Positions 1 to 7,824 of a DNA stretch of 64,000 nt are shown here, piece by piece (within the stretch, counting starts at the first letter, position 1; every line of letters starts with the position of its first letter). The notes under the pieces were generated by a model. That model ran no database searches, had not been told where the DNA came from, and saw only the letters and a list, made by a program, of their open reading frames with translations. A program made the translations under genes and the position numbers. Source of the DNA: an uncultured Verrucomicrobiota bacterium (GTDB lineage: Bacteria > Verrucomicrobiota > Verrucomicrobiia > Opitutales > Seribacteraceae); assembly GCA_902618175.1 (NCBI GenBank), contig CACMZN010000002.1, positions 38,549 to 102,548 of the forward strand, given 5' to 3'.

Positions 1-2
1 TC

Positions 3-740
3 ATTGAAAATTCGTGTGCGACTACCCAGTCCATAAGACTCAAGGTTTTGGAGTTGGGCAGACAATCGTTTGCGGAGAGGATGAAATATGGAGCAGATGC
101 AAAGAAAGCCTTATCCCGTCAAATTCGAGGATCCGAGAAGGCGGTCTTCTTCTCTTCTAGGGGTGAGAAGGTGGAGGGTAAGGACATAATCCAGGCAATT
201 GGAGCAAAAAACCCAGATTTATCGGAAGAATTTTTGAAATGGGCTGAAGTAATATCCGAAAACTTGAAGGGAAGCGAAAGAAATGCAGAAATCATTTATG
301 CAAATTGGGTAAGAATTAGTGAAATGAATTTATGGGATCATGATGTATTCATTGTCGAAAAAGGAAAAGGATCTTGGACAAGTCAATGGTTTCCTTGGCT
401 TCCCATGCTCGGATGCAGATCCATGCGAATCTTGGAAAGTGGATTCTTGGTTGCCAAATCTCCTGAATTCCTTGAGGTGACAGATGCAAAAAGAGTTTTT
501 GGCATGGCGACTGAGAGAAATGGATTGGTTTCCATCAATGGTCCGGATCCCATCCTCGGTCCGGGAGATCAGGAAATCATTGAGCAACCAGGCATGAAAG
601 CAGGCACCCTTGGCCGCGTACTTGTTGGATTTTCCATCCGAAATGAAGCAGGTCGAGTTTATTTGCATGGAACTAAGGAGGAAGAGGAACTAACAATGAT
701 CAAACGCGTGGATTCGGGAGGATTTTTGATTCCACGATGA
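3..740 (+). CDS. unrecognised protein, 5' end cut by window edge
   Basis: The reading frame is open from the first bases of the window to a TGA at 738-740, so the true start lies upstream and about 246 codons of the C-terminal part are visible. I do not recognise the family. The protein is mixed and soluble-looking: there is no membrane segment, no cysteine cluster and no P-loop. The second half is rich in glycine and short hydrophobic strands (for example AGTLGRVLVGFSIRNEAGRV near the end), which suggests a beta-rich domain. It lies 72 bp upstream of nrnA on the same strand, so it may belong to the nrnA-truB-ribF transcript. In many bacteria infB and rbfA precede these genes, but this sequence resembles neither. 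Coding potential is clear; function is unknown. Confidence 0.6.
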   Translation: MENSCATTQSIRLKVLELGRQSFAERMKYGADAKKALSRQIRGSEKAVFFSSRGEKVEGKDIIQAIGAKNPDLSEEFLKWAEVISENLKGSERNAEIIYANWVRISEMNLWDHDVFIVEKGKGSWTSQWFPWLPMLGCRSMRILESGFLVAKSPEFLEVTDAKRVFGMATERNGLVSINGPDPILGPGDQEIIEQPGMKAGTLGRVLVGFSIRNEAGRVYLHGTKEEEELTMIKRVDSGGFLIPR

Positions 741-812
741 TTCGGTTCGATGCTTTTCCAAATTTCTGCTTTATGGTAAAGCAATTAGATTTAACAAATT
801 AAATATCCAATT

Positions 813-1805
813 ATGTCCTATTTTCCGGGTGAGTCCGAATCCTTCAAACAATTAATCGGTCAACTTTCGAATGAATCTGTTCTTATTCTGGGTCATCGTC
901 GACCGGATGGAGATTGCGTGGGTTCTCAGATTGCCCTTACTCGATTTTTGCTTTCCCTAGGAATAGACGCCAGAGCAGTGAATCATGATCCTATTCCGAG
1001 GACCTTGTCCAGGTTTGTAGCTGATACTCCATTTGCGAGACCTGGGGAAATTGATGATTCAAACAATTTGGTAATGACTGTGGATTGCGCCGACCACGAG
1101 AGAGTGGGGGAAGACTTGGTGAAGACTTTTCCAAAAGTCTTTCTCAACATAGATCATCACATTTCTAATACGAAGTTTGCTCGGTACAATCTGATTCTAC
1201 CTGAGGCCTCAGCCACTGCTGAGATTCTAGCAAAATTCTTTTTTGACGCAGGATATGAAATGGACAAAAGGACCGCAGAAGCGCTTTATCTTGGAATTAG
1301 TACGGATACCGGTCAGTTTTGTCATTCGGGAACGAATGCATCCGTTTTTGAAGTTTGCCGAAAATTATGTGATGCAGGAGCCAGTCCTTCTAAAGTTGCT
1401 CATGAATTGTATGAAAGGGAGAAACCCGGTAGAATTCAGCTGTTGCAAAAATTTCTGTCCACTTTCCAGATGGAATTCGATGGTAAGGTCTGCATTGGTT
1501 CCGTTTATGAAGAGTTTTACCTTGAGACAGGTACTCAACCAGAAGACTGTGAGAATTTCGTAGATTATGCTCGTTCTTTGGAAGGTGTTCAAATCGGAGT
1601 CTTGCTTGAAGATCGAAAGGGTGCGCTAAAGGGTAGCTTTCGAGCGAAGAATGAAAAATTTCGAGTGGATTTGTTGGCCAAGCATTTTGGGGGTGGTGGA
1701 CATTCCTGCGCTGCTGGTTTCAATTTTGAGGGAAAAATGTCCGATTTTTATCCACAATTGATCAATGTCTTGGGCAAACATTTGGAAATCCTCAAGGTAA
1801 AGTAA
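813..1805 (+). CDS. nrnA: bifunctional oligoribonuclease / pAp phosphatase NrnA (DHH family)
   Basis: This is a 330-residue DHH/DHHA1 phosphoesterase of normal family length. NrnA degrades 2-5 nt RNA fragments and dephosphorylates 3'-phosphoadenosine 5'-phosphate in the cytoplasm, using two Mn ions. The metal-site motifs are in order: H28 with D32 and D34 in GHRRPDGDCVGS, D91 in the VDCAD segment, and the DHH triad at residues 114-116 (NIDHH). The C-terminal DHHA1 domain ends in the GGGGH motif that binds nucleic acid. The ATG at 813 gives a normal N-terminus. The gene is followed 14 bp later by truB and then ribF, an order common in bacteria downstream of infB/rbfA. The family assignment is secure; the exact substrate range is inferred. 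Confidence 0.92.
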   Translation: MSYFPGESESFKQLIGQLSNESVLILGHRRPDGDCVGSQIALTRFLLSLGIDARAVNHDPIPRTLSRFVADTPFARPGEIDDSNNLVMTVDCADHERVGEDLVKTFPKVFLNIDHHISNTKFARYNLILPEASATAEILAKFFFDAGYEMDKRTAEALYLGISTDTGQFCHSGTNASVFEVCRKLCDAGASPSKVAHELYEREKPGRIQLLQKFLSTFQMEFDGKVCIGSVYEEFYLETGTQPEDCENFVDYARSLEGVQIGVLLEDRKGALKGSFRAKNEKFRVDLLAKHFGGGGHSCAAGFNFEGKMSDFYPQLINVLGKHLEILKVK

Positions 1806-1819
1806 ATTTAATTGATTGA

Positions 1820-2542
1820 ATGAAAGAACCGCCATTTGAGGGAATTCTGTTAGTCGACAAACCCATCGGCATTACTTCTCACGACATTGTTGATCGTTTG
1901 CGAAGAAAATTGAAGATGAAAAAGGTAGGTCATGCTGGAACACTGGATCCCCTTGCGACCGGTTTGATGATCATGCTGATCGGCAAGGCAACCAAGGTTT
2001 CGCAATTTCTGATCAGCTTGGACAAAGGGTATTCAGGTGAATTTCTTTTGGGAATTGAAAAAGACACCCAAGATTCGGATGGAGAAACAATTTCTGAAAA
2101 ACCTATTCCCGATTGGATTGATGAGGACCGCATACGGCAAGAAATGGAAAAATTCATTGGTGACCAATATCAAACACCTCCGATGTTTTCGGCTAAAAAG
2201 GTTGATGGTGTTGCCTTGTATAAGATGGCAAGAAAAGGAAAAATAATAGAACGCGAACCTCGCTTCATTCGAATCAGCGATTTGGTTCTGAATGATTGGA
2301 GTTCTCCTAAAGGAAAGTTCTCGATGGCATGCAGCAAAGGGACTTATGTGCGAACCGTTTTTCATGATTTGGGTCAAACTCTGGAATGTGGGGCTCATCT
2401 GACTGCTCTGCGCCGTACCAAGATTGACCAGTTCTCCATTGAAGCAGCTAAAACACTTGAAGAAATTGAAGATTTAAACCTTGGAAATTTTCAATCTAAC
2501 TTGATTCCGATTCATAAAGCGGTTCCCTCTCATGCTCTCTAA
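1820..2542 (+). CDS. truB: tRNA pseudouridine(55) synthase TruB
   Basis: TruB isomerises uridine 55 in the T-loop of nearly all tRNAs to pseudouridine. The protein has 240 residues. The N-terminus carries the usual [15 protein letters not shown] strand-loop, and the catalytic motif [14 protein letters not shown] has the nucleophilic aspartate at D43. The later segment CSKGTYVRT corresponds to the conserved YxRxL-type region of the TruB fold. The protein is at the short end for TruB, so the C-terminal PUA-like extension of enterobacterial TruB is probably absent. It sits between nrnA (14 bp upstream) and ribF (6 bp downstream) on the same strand, which supports one operon. Confidence 0.95.
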   Translation: MKEPPFEGILLVDKPIGITSHDIVDRLRRKLKMKKVGHAGTLDPLATGLMIMLIGKATKVSQFLISLDKGYSGEFLLGIEKDTQDSDGETISEKPIPDWIDEDRIRQEMEKFIGDQYQTPPMFSAKKVDGVALYKMARKGKIIEREPRFIRISDLVLNDWSSPKGKFSMACSKGTYVRTVFHDLGQTLECGAHLTALRRTKIDQFSIEAAKTLEEIEDLNLGNFQSNLIPIHKAVPSHAL

Positions 2543-2548
2543 TTAAGG

Positions 2549-3505
2549 ATGGGGACATTCACCACAATCGAGGAACTCGGCAAGTCAACAAGGGAACCCG
2601 TTGTCTTGGCTTTGGGTATGTTTGATGGAGTTCACCTCGGTCATCAAATGGTTTTAAATTCCGCAGTAAGGCGAGCCGAAGAAATTGATGGTCGACCGAT
2701 TGCTTTTACCTTTTCCGAACATCCTGCTTCTTTTCTGCGTCCAGAAAAAAAACCACCTCTTCTCATGAATCCAGAAAACAAAGCCTCGCAGTTACTTAAA
2801 TTCGGAATGGAGGATGTCGTTCTTCGAACTTTTGACGCGGAAATTTCGCGGGTCGAAGCTGCAGTTTTCCCGAAATTCTTAAAAGATCGAATTCCCACTT
2901 TGAAAACGCTTTGCATAGGCAGAAATTTCCGTTTTGGAAAGAATCGGCGTGGAGATGATTCCTATCTCGCAAATCAGTCCAGGTTATCAGAAATTGAAGT
3001 AATTGTGGCAGAGTCGAAAGTTTTCGGCGGTTCTCCCATCAGCAGTTCACGTATCCGTGAGACATTGGCAATGGGAGACATCGAGACGACTAATGAAATG
3101 CTAGGAAGAAATTATTCCGTAAGAGGAGTTGTTCGTTCCGGCAAGGCAATCGGAAGGACTCTAGGTTTTCCTACCCTTAATTTGCCATGGAACCCACAAG
3201 CCAAGCCTGCTTTCGGGGTCTATGCTGGAGTGGTTGAGAATCTCGACAATGGCCTGCAAAGGAAGGCAGTTGCCAATTACGGACTGCGACCAACCTTGGA
3301 AAAGAATGTTTTCGAGCCCTTGCTCGAAATCAACGTGTTGCAAGAATTGGACTCTTCGGATTGGAAAGCCGGATCCAAGCTGTCAATGGAACTAAAGTGT
3401 TTTCTCAGAAAAGAGAAAAAATTTAATTCCATTGAAGAATTGAAGAAGCAGATCACATTAGACAAGAGGGAAGCCCTGGAGTTGTCCAAAGCATTTACAA
3501 CCTAG
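2549..3505 (+). CDS. ribF: bifunctional riboflavin kinase / FAD synthetase RibF
   Basis: This 318-residue enzyme phosphorylates riboflavin to FMN and adenylylates FMN to FAD. The N-terminal nucleotidyltransferase domain shows GMFDGVHLGHQ near residues 23-33 (the GxFDGxHxGH adenylyltransferase motif) and SSSRIRETL in the middle (the ISSTxIR-type motif). The C-terminal riboflavin kinase domain shows GRTLGFPTLNL, which binds flavin and ATP. The ATG at 2549 is preceded directly by TTAAGG, a short Shine-Dalgarno-like stretch, and lies 6 bp after the truB stop. The last 11 bp overlap the end of mutM, which is encoded on the opposite strand. The domain content is complete, so function is confident. 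Confidence 0.94.
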   Translation: MGTFTTIEELGKSTREPVVLALGMFDGVHLGHQMVLNSAVRRAEEIDGRPIAFTFSEHPASFLRPEKKPPLLMNPENKASQLLKFGMEDVVLRTFDAEISRVEAAVFPKFLKDRIPTLKTLCIGRNFRFGKNRRGDDSYLANQSRLSEIEVIVAESKVFGGSPISSSRIRETLAMGDIETTNEMLGRNYSVRGVVRSGKAIGRTLGFPTLNLPWNPQAKPAFGVYAGVVENLDNGLQRKAVANYGLRPTLEKNVFEPLLEINVLQELDSSDWKAGSKLSMELKCFLRKEKKFNSIEELKKQITLDKREALELSKAFTT

Positions 3506-4301
3506 GTTTGCGTTGTAGAGTAGGGGACCAACAACTTGTTCTTCCGCCAATGGTTTCTCTTCTCAATGGTTTTCCTGTTTCTGGACATAGACCCCCATCT
3601 TGCCAGCGGACATGAAAGAGCCAACCACTTGGAGGGTCTTTGCCATGCCGACCAATGGTTCTCATTGCCTCATAAGCAACAAAGAGAATTTTTTCGAAAA
3701 GCTTGGATCTTTTTCGACTTTTAAGAAGACCACAGGGATGAGCAGGGTGAATCCTTGCACGCCACAGAACCTCGTCCGCCATCCAGTTACCCATTCCTTG
3801 AAAATATCGCTGATCAAGGAGTAATGCTTTGATCGGACGCTTGGCATGTTTACGGAGTGCATCTACGAGTATTTGAAGATCAAACTTTGGGTCCAGCATG
3901 GAGAGCGGTAGTTGGGTCCACCAACGAGGCAGATCATTTTCCAAATGTAAACGCAAGCGACCGAATTGCCGAGGATCACTAAAGACAAGGCATCGCATCG
4001 ACTGTCTTAAGACCAGAGCATCAAATTTTGCAGGTTGATAGTCTGTAGACTTGACCGAGAGACTGCCCGTCATGCCTAGATGCAAGCCTAACCATCGAGA
4101 ATTGGAAAAACCAAAGAGCATTTGTTTTCCATGACAGCGAGCATCTTCTAAAACCACTTCGGAAAGTGCTTTGATGAATTTTGCACGATTGAGGTCTCGA
4201 TAGACGCGAGAAGTCGGATGTACCAAGACTTCATCAGTTTTTTCTCCAACTCCTTTAGCCCACACACTGCATGCAAACGCGACTTCAGCAAGTTCTGGCA
4301 T
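3495..4301 (-). CDS. mutM: formamidopyrimidine-DNA glycosylase family protein (MutM/Fpg) with degenerate zinc finger
   Basis: The 268-residue protein is a base-excision DNA glycosylase/AP lyase of the Fpg/Nei family. After Met removal the N-terminal proline (MPEL) is the catalytic nucleophile, followed by E3. K59 in the HGKQM segment matches the conserved beta-elimination lysine, and the LGMTGSL segment is typical. The helix-two-turn-helix is clear in GMGNWMADEVLWRARIHP. The C-terminal finger is unusual. Fpg normally has CPxCG and CPxC motifs, but here the first pair reads C239-P-E-T242 and the last pair is replaced by serine and leucine, so zinc can hardly be held. The DNA-contacting Arg of the finger (R254 in IGGR) is kept. 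It looks like a zincless finger such as those known in NEIL1 and some plant Fpg. The gene follows menD by 23 bp. Base specificity is uncertain. Confidence 0.88.
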   Translation of the reverse strand: MPELAEVAFACSVWAKGVGEKTDEVLVHPTSRVYRDLNRAKFIKALSEVVLEDARCHGKQMLFGFSNSRWLGLHLGMTGSLSVKSTDYQPAKFDALVLRQSMRCLVFSDPRQFGRLRLHLENDLPRWWTQLPLSMLDPKFDLQILVDALRKHAKRPIKALLLDQRYFQGMGNWMADEVLWRARIHPAHPCGLLKSRKRSKLFEKILFVAYEAMRTIGRHGKDPPSGWLFHVRWQDGGLCPETGKPLRRETIGGRTSCWSPTLQRKPRL

Positions 4302-4324
4302 TTATCTCAAGCACTTTTTCAGTT

Positions 4325-6010
4325 TCATGAATTGATCGACAAGAGTCGGTTCCTTATTTCTTTGTCTTTTCTTGAATTGCATAAAAGTTCAACGATTCGT
4401 ATGCCAACTGTGATCGGTTTTTCAATCAAACTAATGATTTTCTTCCAATTATTGGTTTGAATGAATTCGATTTGGTGTGATTTGTAGAGAATTTGCAGAT
4501 TGCACGATTGTGGAGTTGCAAAGCATTTTTCGAATTCCGGTTCGTTGGTTACAGAAAGGTTTTGAAAGATTCCTCCCCCTTGGTTGTTCACCACAAAGAC
4601 GGTTAGGCTCCCTTGAAATTGTTGCGAAAAAAGAAGAGCGTTTGAGTCATGAAGAAAGGCAAGGTCACCTGTAAGCAAATAGGTTGGGAAATCCGCTTGG
4701 TGTGCAATTCCGATAGCTGTGCCCAAGGTTCCGTCAATACCATTCGTGCCTCGGTTGCCGAACAATCTTCTATGTTTGGAACTTGGTTTCCAAAACCATT
4801 CTACGTCTCTCATCGGCATGCTGTTGGCGATATGAATCAGAGTATCATCAGGTGAATGAATGGAAAGCAAACGAGCTAACTTTCCTTCGAACAAAGGGAG
4901 TTCCTTTGCAAAAGCTCGTTCCATTTTGAGTTCTATCTTCTGTTCGGCCTGAAGCCAGGAATTTAGCCACGCGTCTTCAATCAAAGGAAACGGGATTTCA
5001 TGAACGCACTGATATGGAATTTGAAAAGAGGTGCTAGGACTCGTCAAGGGATCGACAGGTTTGCCTCGAGGTTCGATTACAATGCGTTTAGCATTTGAAG
5101 AATCAATCCATTGACGAAGAATTTTCGAAGTGGGAAGAGGTCCAAGTACAATAACCAGATCAGGCAGGTTCATCTGGCTGAAAATTGGATCTCGGATTAA
5201 ATTTTCATATCGGAGAATACGGTTGGGCAAAGGTTTTTCGCGTAGGGGCGATAGGGAATCACAAAGAATAGGTATCCGTAATTGTCCTATTTCATGATGG
5301 ATGGAATCATTAAAAGCATATTGCCCGGCAATCATGAGTACACGAGAATATCCTTTTATTGCCTGACCAACAGACTTGAGGTTGATTTTTTGAGGGATCG
5401 TAGATTCGACTATCGTTTCGAGGGAATGAAGATTAGAAGGGGGAGTTATGAATTTAGGGACAAATGGTTCGCGAAAGGGAAAATTCAAGTGAACCGGACC
5501 GGGATCAGATCCGATGGCTTTTTGGAAAGCCTGTGTTAAAGTAAGTCGAAGCTGTTGGACATCCGAAGACTCGCTGGTTGGAAGAGGAAGTTGATGAAAC
5601 GCTCTGGGATAGGATCCGAATAATTCTTCTTGATCAATGGTTTGGTCTGCTCCGCAGTTCTGAAGTTCGGGAGGTCGATCAGCAGAGACCAGCAGGAGAG
5701 GAATGCTCGAGTGCGATGCCTCCACAACAGCAGGAAACCAATTACAGACTGCGGACCCTGAAGTGCATAGTAGAACCGTCGGGATTTGAGTACGCTTGCT
5801 TGTTCCCAGTGCTAAGAATGAGGCTGATCTTTCGTCTAGTACTGCAAAGCATTCGATTCGCGGATGTCTCTCGAAAGCTAAAACAAGGGAAGTGGATCGC
5901 GAACCGGGAGAAAAATAAACCTTATTCACGCCTAAAATGGAAAGGGTATGCGCGGTGATCTCTCCCCAAGCATAGTTGGCTTGAGCGATTGACTCTTCAA
6001 ACTCAGTCAT
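4325..6010 (-). CDS. menD: SEPHCHC synthase MenD (menaquinone biosynthesis)
   Basis: MenD is a thiamine-diphosphate enzyme that joins isochorismate and 2-oxoglutarate to give SEPHCHC, the second committed step to menaquinone. The 561 residues match the usual family length. The N-terminal domain shows the typical SPGSRSTSLVLAF segment, and E at the DERSASF motif is the conserved glutamate that activates the thiazolium. CTSGSAVCNWFPAVVEAS and VSADRPPEL follow in the family order. The C-terminal ThDP/Mg2+ domain carries GNRGTNGIDGTLGTAIG and LTGDLAFLHDSNALL. The start codon overlaps the menF stop by 4 bp (ATGA), so the two are probably translationally coupled. No other men gene is present in the window. 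Confidence 0.95.
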   Translation of the reverse strand: MTEFEESIAQANYAWGEITAHTLSILGVNKVYFSPGSRSTSLVLAFERHPRIECFAVLDERSASFLALGTSKRTQIPTVLLCTSGSAVCNWFPAVVEASHSSIPLLLVSADRPPELQNCGADQTIDQEELFGSYPRAFHQLPLPTSESSDVQQLRLTLTQAFQKAIGSDPGPVHLNFPFREPFVPKFITPPSNLHSLETIVESTIPQKINLKSVGQAIKGYSRVLMIAGQYAFNDSIHHEIGQLRIPILCDSLSPLREKPLPNRILRYENLIRDPIFSQMNLPDLVIVLGPLPTSKILRQWIDSSNAKRIVIEPRGKPVDPLTSPSTSFQIPYQCVHEIPFPLIEDAWLNSWLQAEQKIELKMERAFAKELPLFEGKLARLLSIHSPDDTLIHIANSMPMRDVEWFWKPSSKHRRLFGNRGTNGIDGTLGTAIGIAHQADFPTYLLTGDLAFLHDSNALLFSQQFQGSLTVFVVNNQGGGIFQNLSVTNEPEFEKCFATPQSCNLQILYKSHQIEFIQTNNWKKIISLIEKPITVGIRIVELLCNSRKDKEIRNRLLSINS

Positions 6011-7449
6011 TCACCAATCAAGTTGGTTCTTCCAGTGATGACTTCAAGCATTGCCTCCAGTTTCCAATCGGTCTCGATTTTCTCTTGTTCCGGGACCGAG
6101 CCATCCACGACACCAGCCCCTGCATAAAGAGTTAAATTGGATGGCGTGATTTTCCCGCAACGAATTGGAACAATAAATTCTCCATGACCTCGACCATCCA
6201 TCCATCCGGCTACTCCTGAATACCATCCTCTGGAGGTTTTTTCCAATTTTCGAATCAAGGGTATGGCCTCTTCTCTGGGTGTTCCTCCCATAGCTGGAGT
6301 TGGATGAAGTGCATCGAGGGCATCAAAAGGGTGAATCCCATTGGCCAATTTCGCCCGAATGGGAGTTCGCATATGTTGAAGGTTTGCCAACCGTAAAAGC
6401 CGTGTCTTGCACTCCATGGAGTTAGTCAAGCCGATCGAAGCGAGTCGACGAATTATGCTTTCAATAACCAGACGATGTTCGTGTATTGCTTTTTCCTGAC
6501 CTAGAAGTGTTTTTCCCCACAAGGCATCTCTTCCTGCAGAAGGACCCCGTGGAGCCGAGCCGGCAATGGCTTCGGTTTCGAGATTGGAACCGGATACTCT
6601 TAGCAAGGTTTCAGGAGTAGCTCCGACCATGGTTCCCTTGTTTGGAGTGGAGAGACAAAAAGTGAAGCAGTCCGGGTATCGATCTCGTAATAAATGAGCA
6701 ATTGAAAAAGAAGAAATTTCACATTTGGTGTCGTAATGCAGCTGCCTGGCAAGAACGATTTTAGAAAGTTTGCCGGAATGAATTTCACAAAGCGCTTTGC
6801 GAACCGCATCGAGATAGTTGAGGTTTTCCATGGGAGAATCAAATTTCGTTGAATTGATAATGGACGAGCGTGGTTGCTCATAACGCATTCCCTTTATTTG
6901 GCAAATAGATTCGTCTAATTCTTCTTTAAGTTTGGAAGGAGACGAAAACGGATTGATTTCAGCGTTTACCGTCAGAAGATGCACGCCACCTTTGCGAAGG
7001 ACCTGCCAGCGAGGAAAAAAAATGTGGAGGGGATCTGGACTGTCATCACTCCGCTTCTCCGTTTCGAAAGTGGCGGACAGAAAGTGAGTGGGACCGCTGC
7101 CTGAAAGAGCAAGTTTCCCGGCATTTCTCGTATGCATAAGCAATTCGTCAGACCAGATTCGAGCTTTTGTAAAGCGATCAGATCCAGAGAAACTGGCTTT
7201 GGCAACCGATTCTCCGCAAGCGATGGAGAATTCATCTGCCGGTTTCTCCATGTAGCAATTGGAATCCCTTGGATTGTTAATGCCTTCCAATATCGCCAAA
7301 GGGTCGAAATATCCAGTTTCCAAAGTGACTGAGCAATAAAGTCTTTTTCTTTTGGACTTGGACTCCAAAACGATTTGCTGCAGAAAGGGCAGAAGATCCT
7401 CAGATGGGTCGCAAAGAGAAATATCGGGCAAGACGTTCTTAGAACTCAT
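6007..7449 (-). CDS. menF: isochorismate synthase MenF
   Basis: The 480-residue chorismate-binding enzyme should convert chorismate to isochorismate with Mg2+. The C-terminal two thirds hold the family motifs: VGATPETLLRV, the IAGSAPRG loop, EKAIHEHRLVIESI, and near the end GEFIVPIRCG and LYAGAGVVDGS. Related anthranilate and aminodeoxychorismate synthases share this fold; the choice of isochorismate synthase rests on the 4-bp overlap with menD directly downstream. The N-terminal third is weakly conserved, as usual in the family. The gene lies 18 bp after yidD on the same strand. Chorismate for this step is made by AroC, encoded at about 24.4-25.5 kb. Confidence 0.92.
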   Translation of the reverse strand: MSSKNVLPDISLCDPSEDLLPFLQQIVLESKSKRKRLYCSVTLETGYFDPLAILEGINNPRDSNCYMEKPADEFSIACGESVAKASFSGSDRFTKARIWSDELLMHTRNAGKLALSGSGPTHFLSATFETEKRSDDSPDPLHIFFPRWQVLRKGGVHLLTVNAEINPFSSPSKLKEELDESICQIKGMRYEQPRSSIINSTKFDSPMENLNYLDAVRKALCEIHSGKLSKIVLARQLHYDTKCEISSFSIAHLLRDRYPDCFTFCLSTPNKGTMVGATPETLLRVSGSNLETEAIAGSAPRGPSAGRDALWGKTLLGQEKAIHEHRLVIESIIRRLASIGLTNSMECKTRLLRLANLQHMRTPIRAKLANGIHPFDALDALHPTPAMGGTPREEAIPLIRKLEKTSRGWYSGVAGWMDGRGHGEFIVPIRCGKITPSNLTLYAGAGVVDGSVPEQEKIETDWKLEAMLEVITGRTNLIGE

Positions 7450-7467
7450 TTGTCTGACTCGGCTGTG

Positions 7468-7740
7468 CTAGTTTCCATCTTTCGAATGCACGGGGTCGTA
7501 ACCTCCATCATTCATTGGATTACACTTGCAGATCCGTGCGATTGATTTTCTCAAGGCCGTTAGAAAAGGCAGGACTCGAAAGCATTCCAAGGCGTATTGA
7601 GAACAAGTCGGATGAAACTTACAACGAGCATAGGGACCCAAAAGCAACTGTTTGACAGGAGAGAAAAGTCGGTAAGAAAGAATAGCCAATACGAATAAGG
7701 CAGAAATCGGATTATTCGGCAGATTTACAAATTTTTTCAA
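7468..7740 (-). CDS. yidD: membrane protein insertion efficiency factor YidD
   Basis: This small protein of 90 residues belongs to the YidD/Haemolytic family. It shows the family signature almost entirely: YRLFSPVKQLLLGPYARCKF, then HPTCSQYALE, and RICKCNPMNDGGYDPV at the end, with the conserved cysteines. YidD is a membrane-associated amphipathic protein that helps YidC insert membrane proteins. It is usually encoded between rnpA and yidC. Here it instead lies between thrS (84 bp upstream) and menF (18 bp downstream), so the ancestral context has been lost. Family assignment is certain; the mechanism of YidD is only partly known. Confidence 0.93.
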   Translation of the reverse strand: MKKFVNLPNNPISALFVLAILSYRLFSPVKQLLLGPYARCKFHPTCSQYALECFRVLPFLTALRKSIARICKCNPMNDGGYDPVHSKDGN

Positions 7741-7824
7741 AACTAATCCATCCCTATTTCCTCTGGCTCCACACGCAAAACTTTGCTTGAACTCTTTGTC
7801 TGTGTTTCAAACGAGCCAAAAAAT

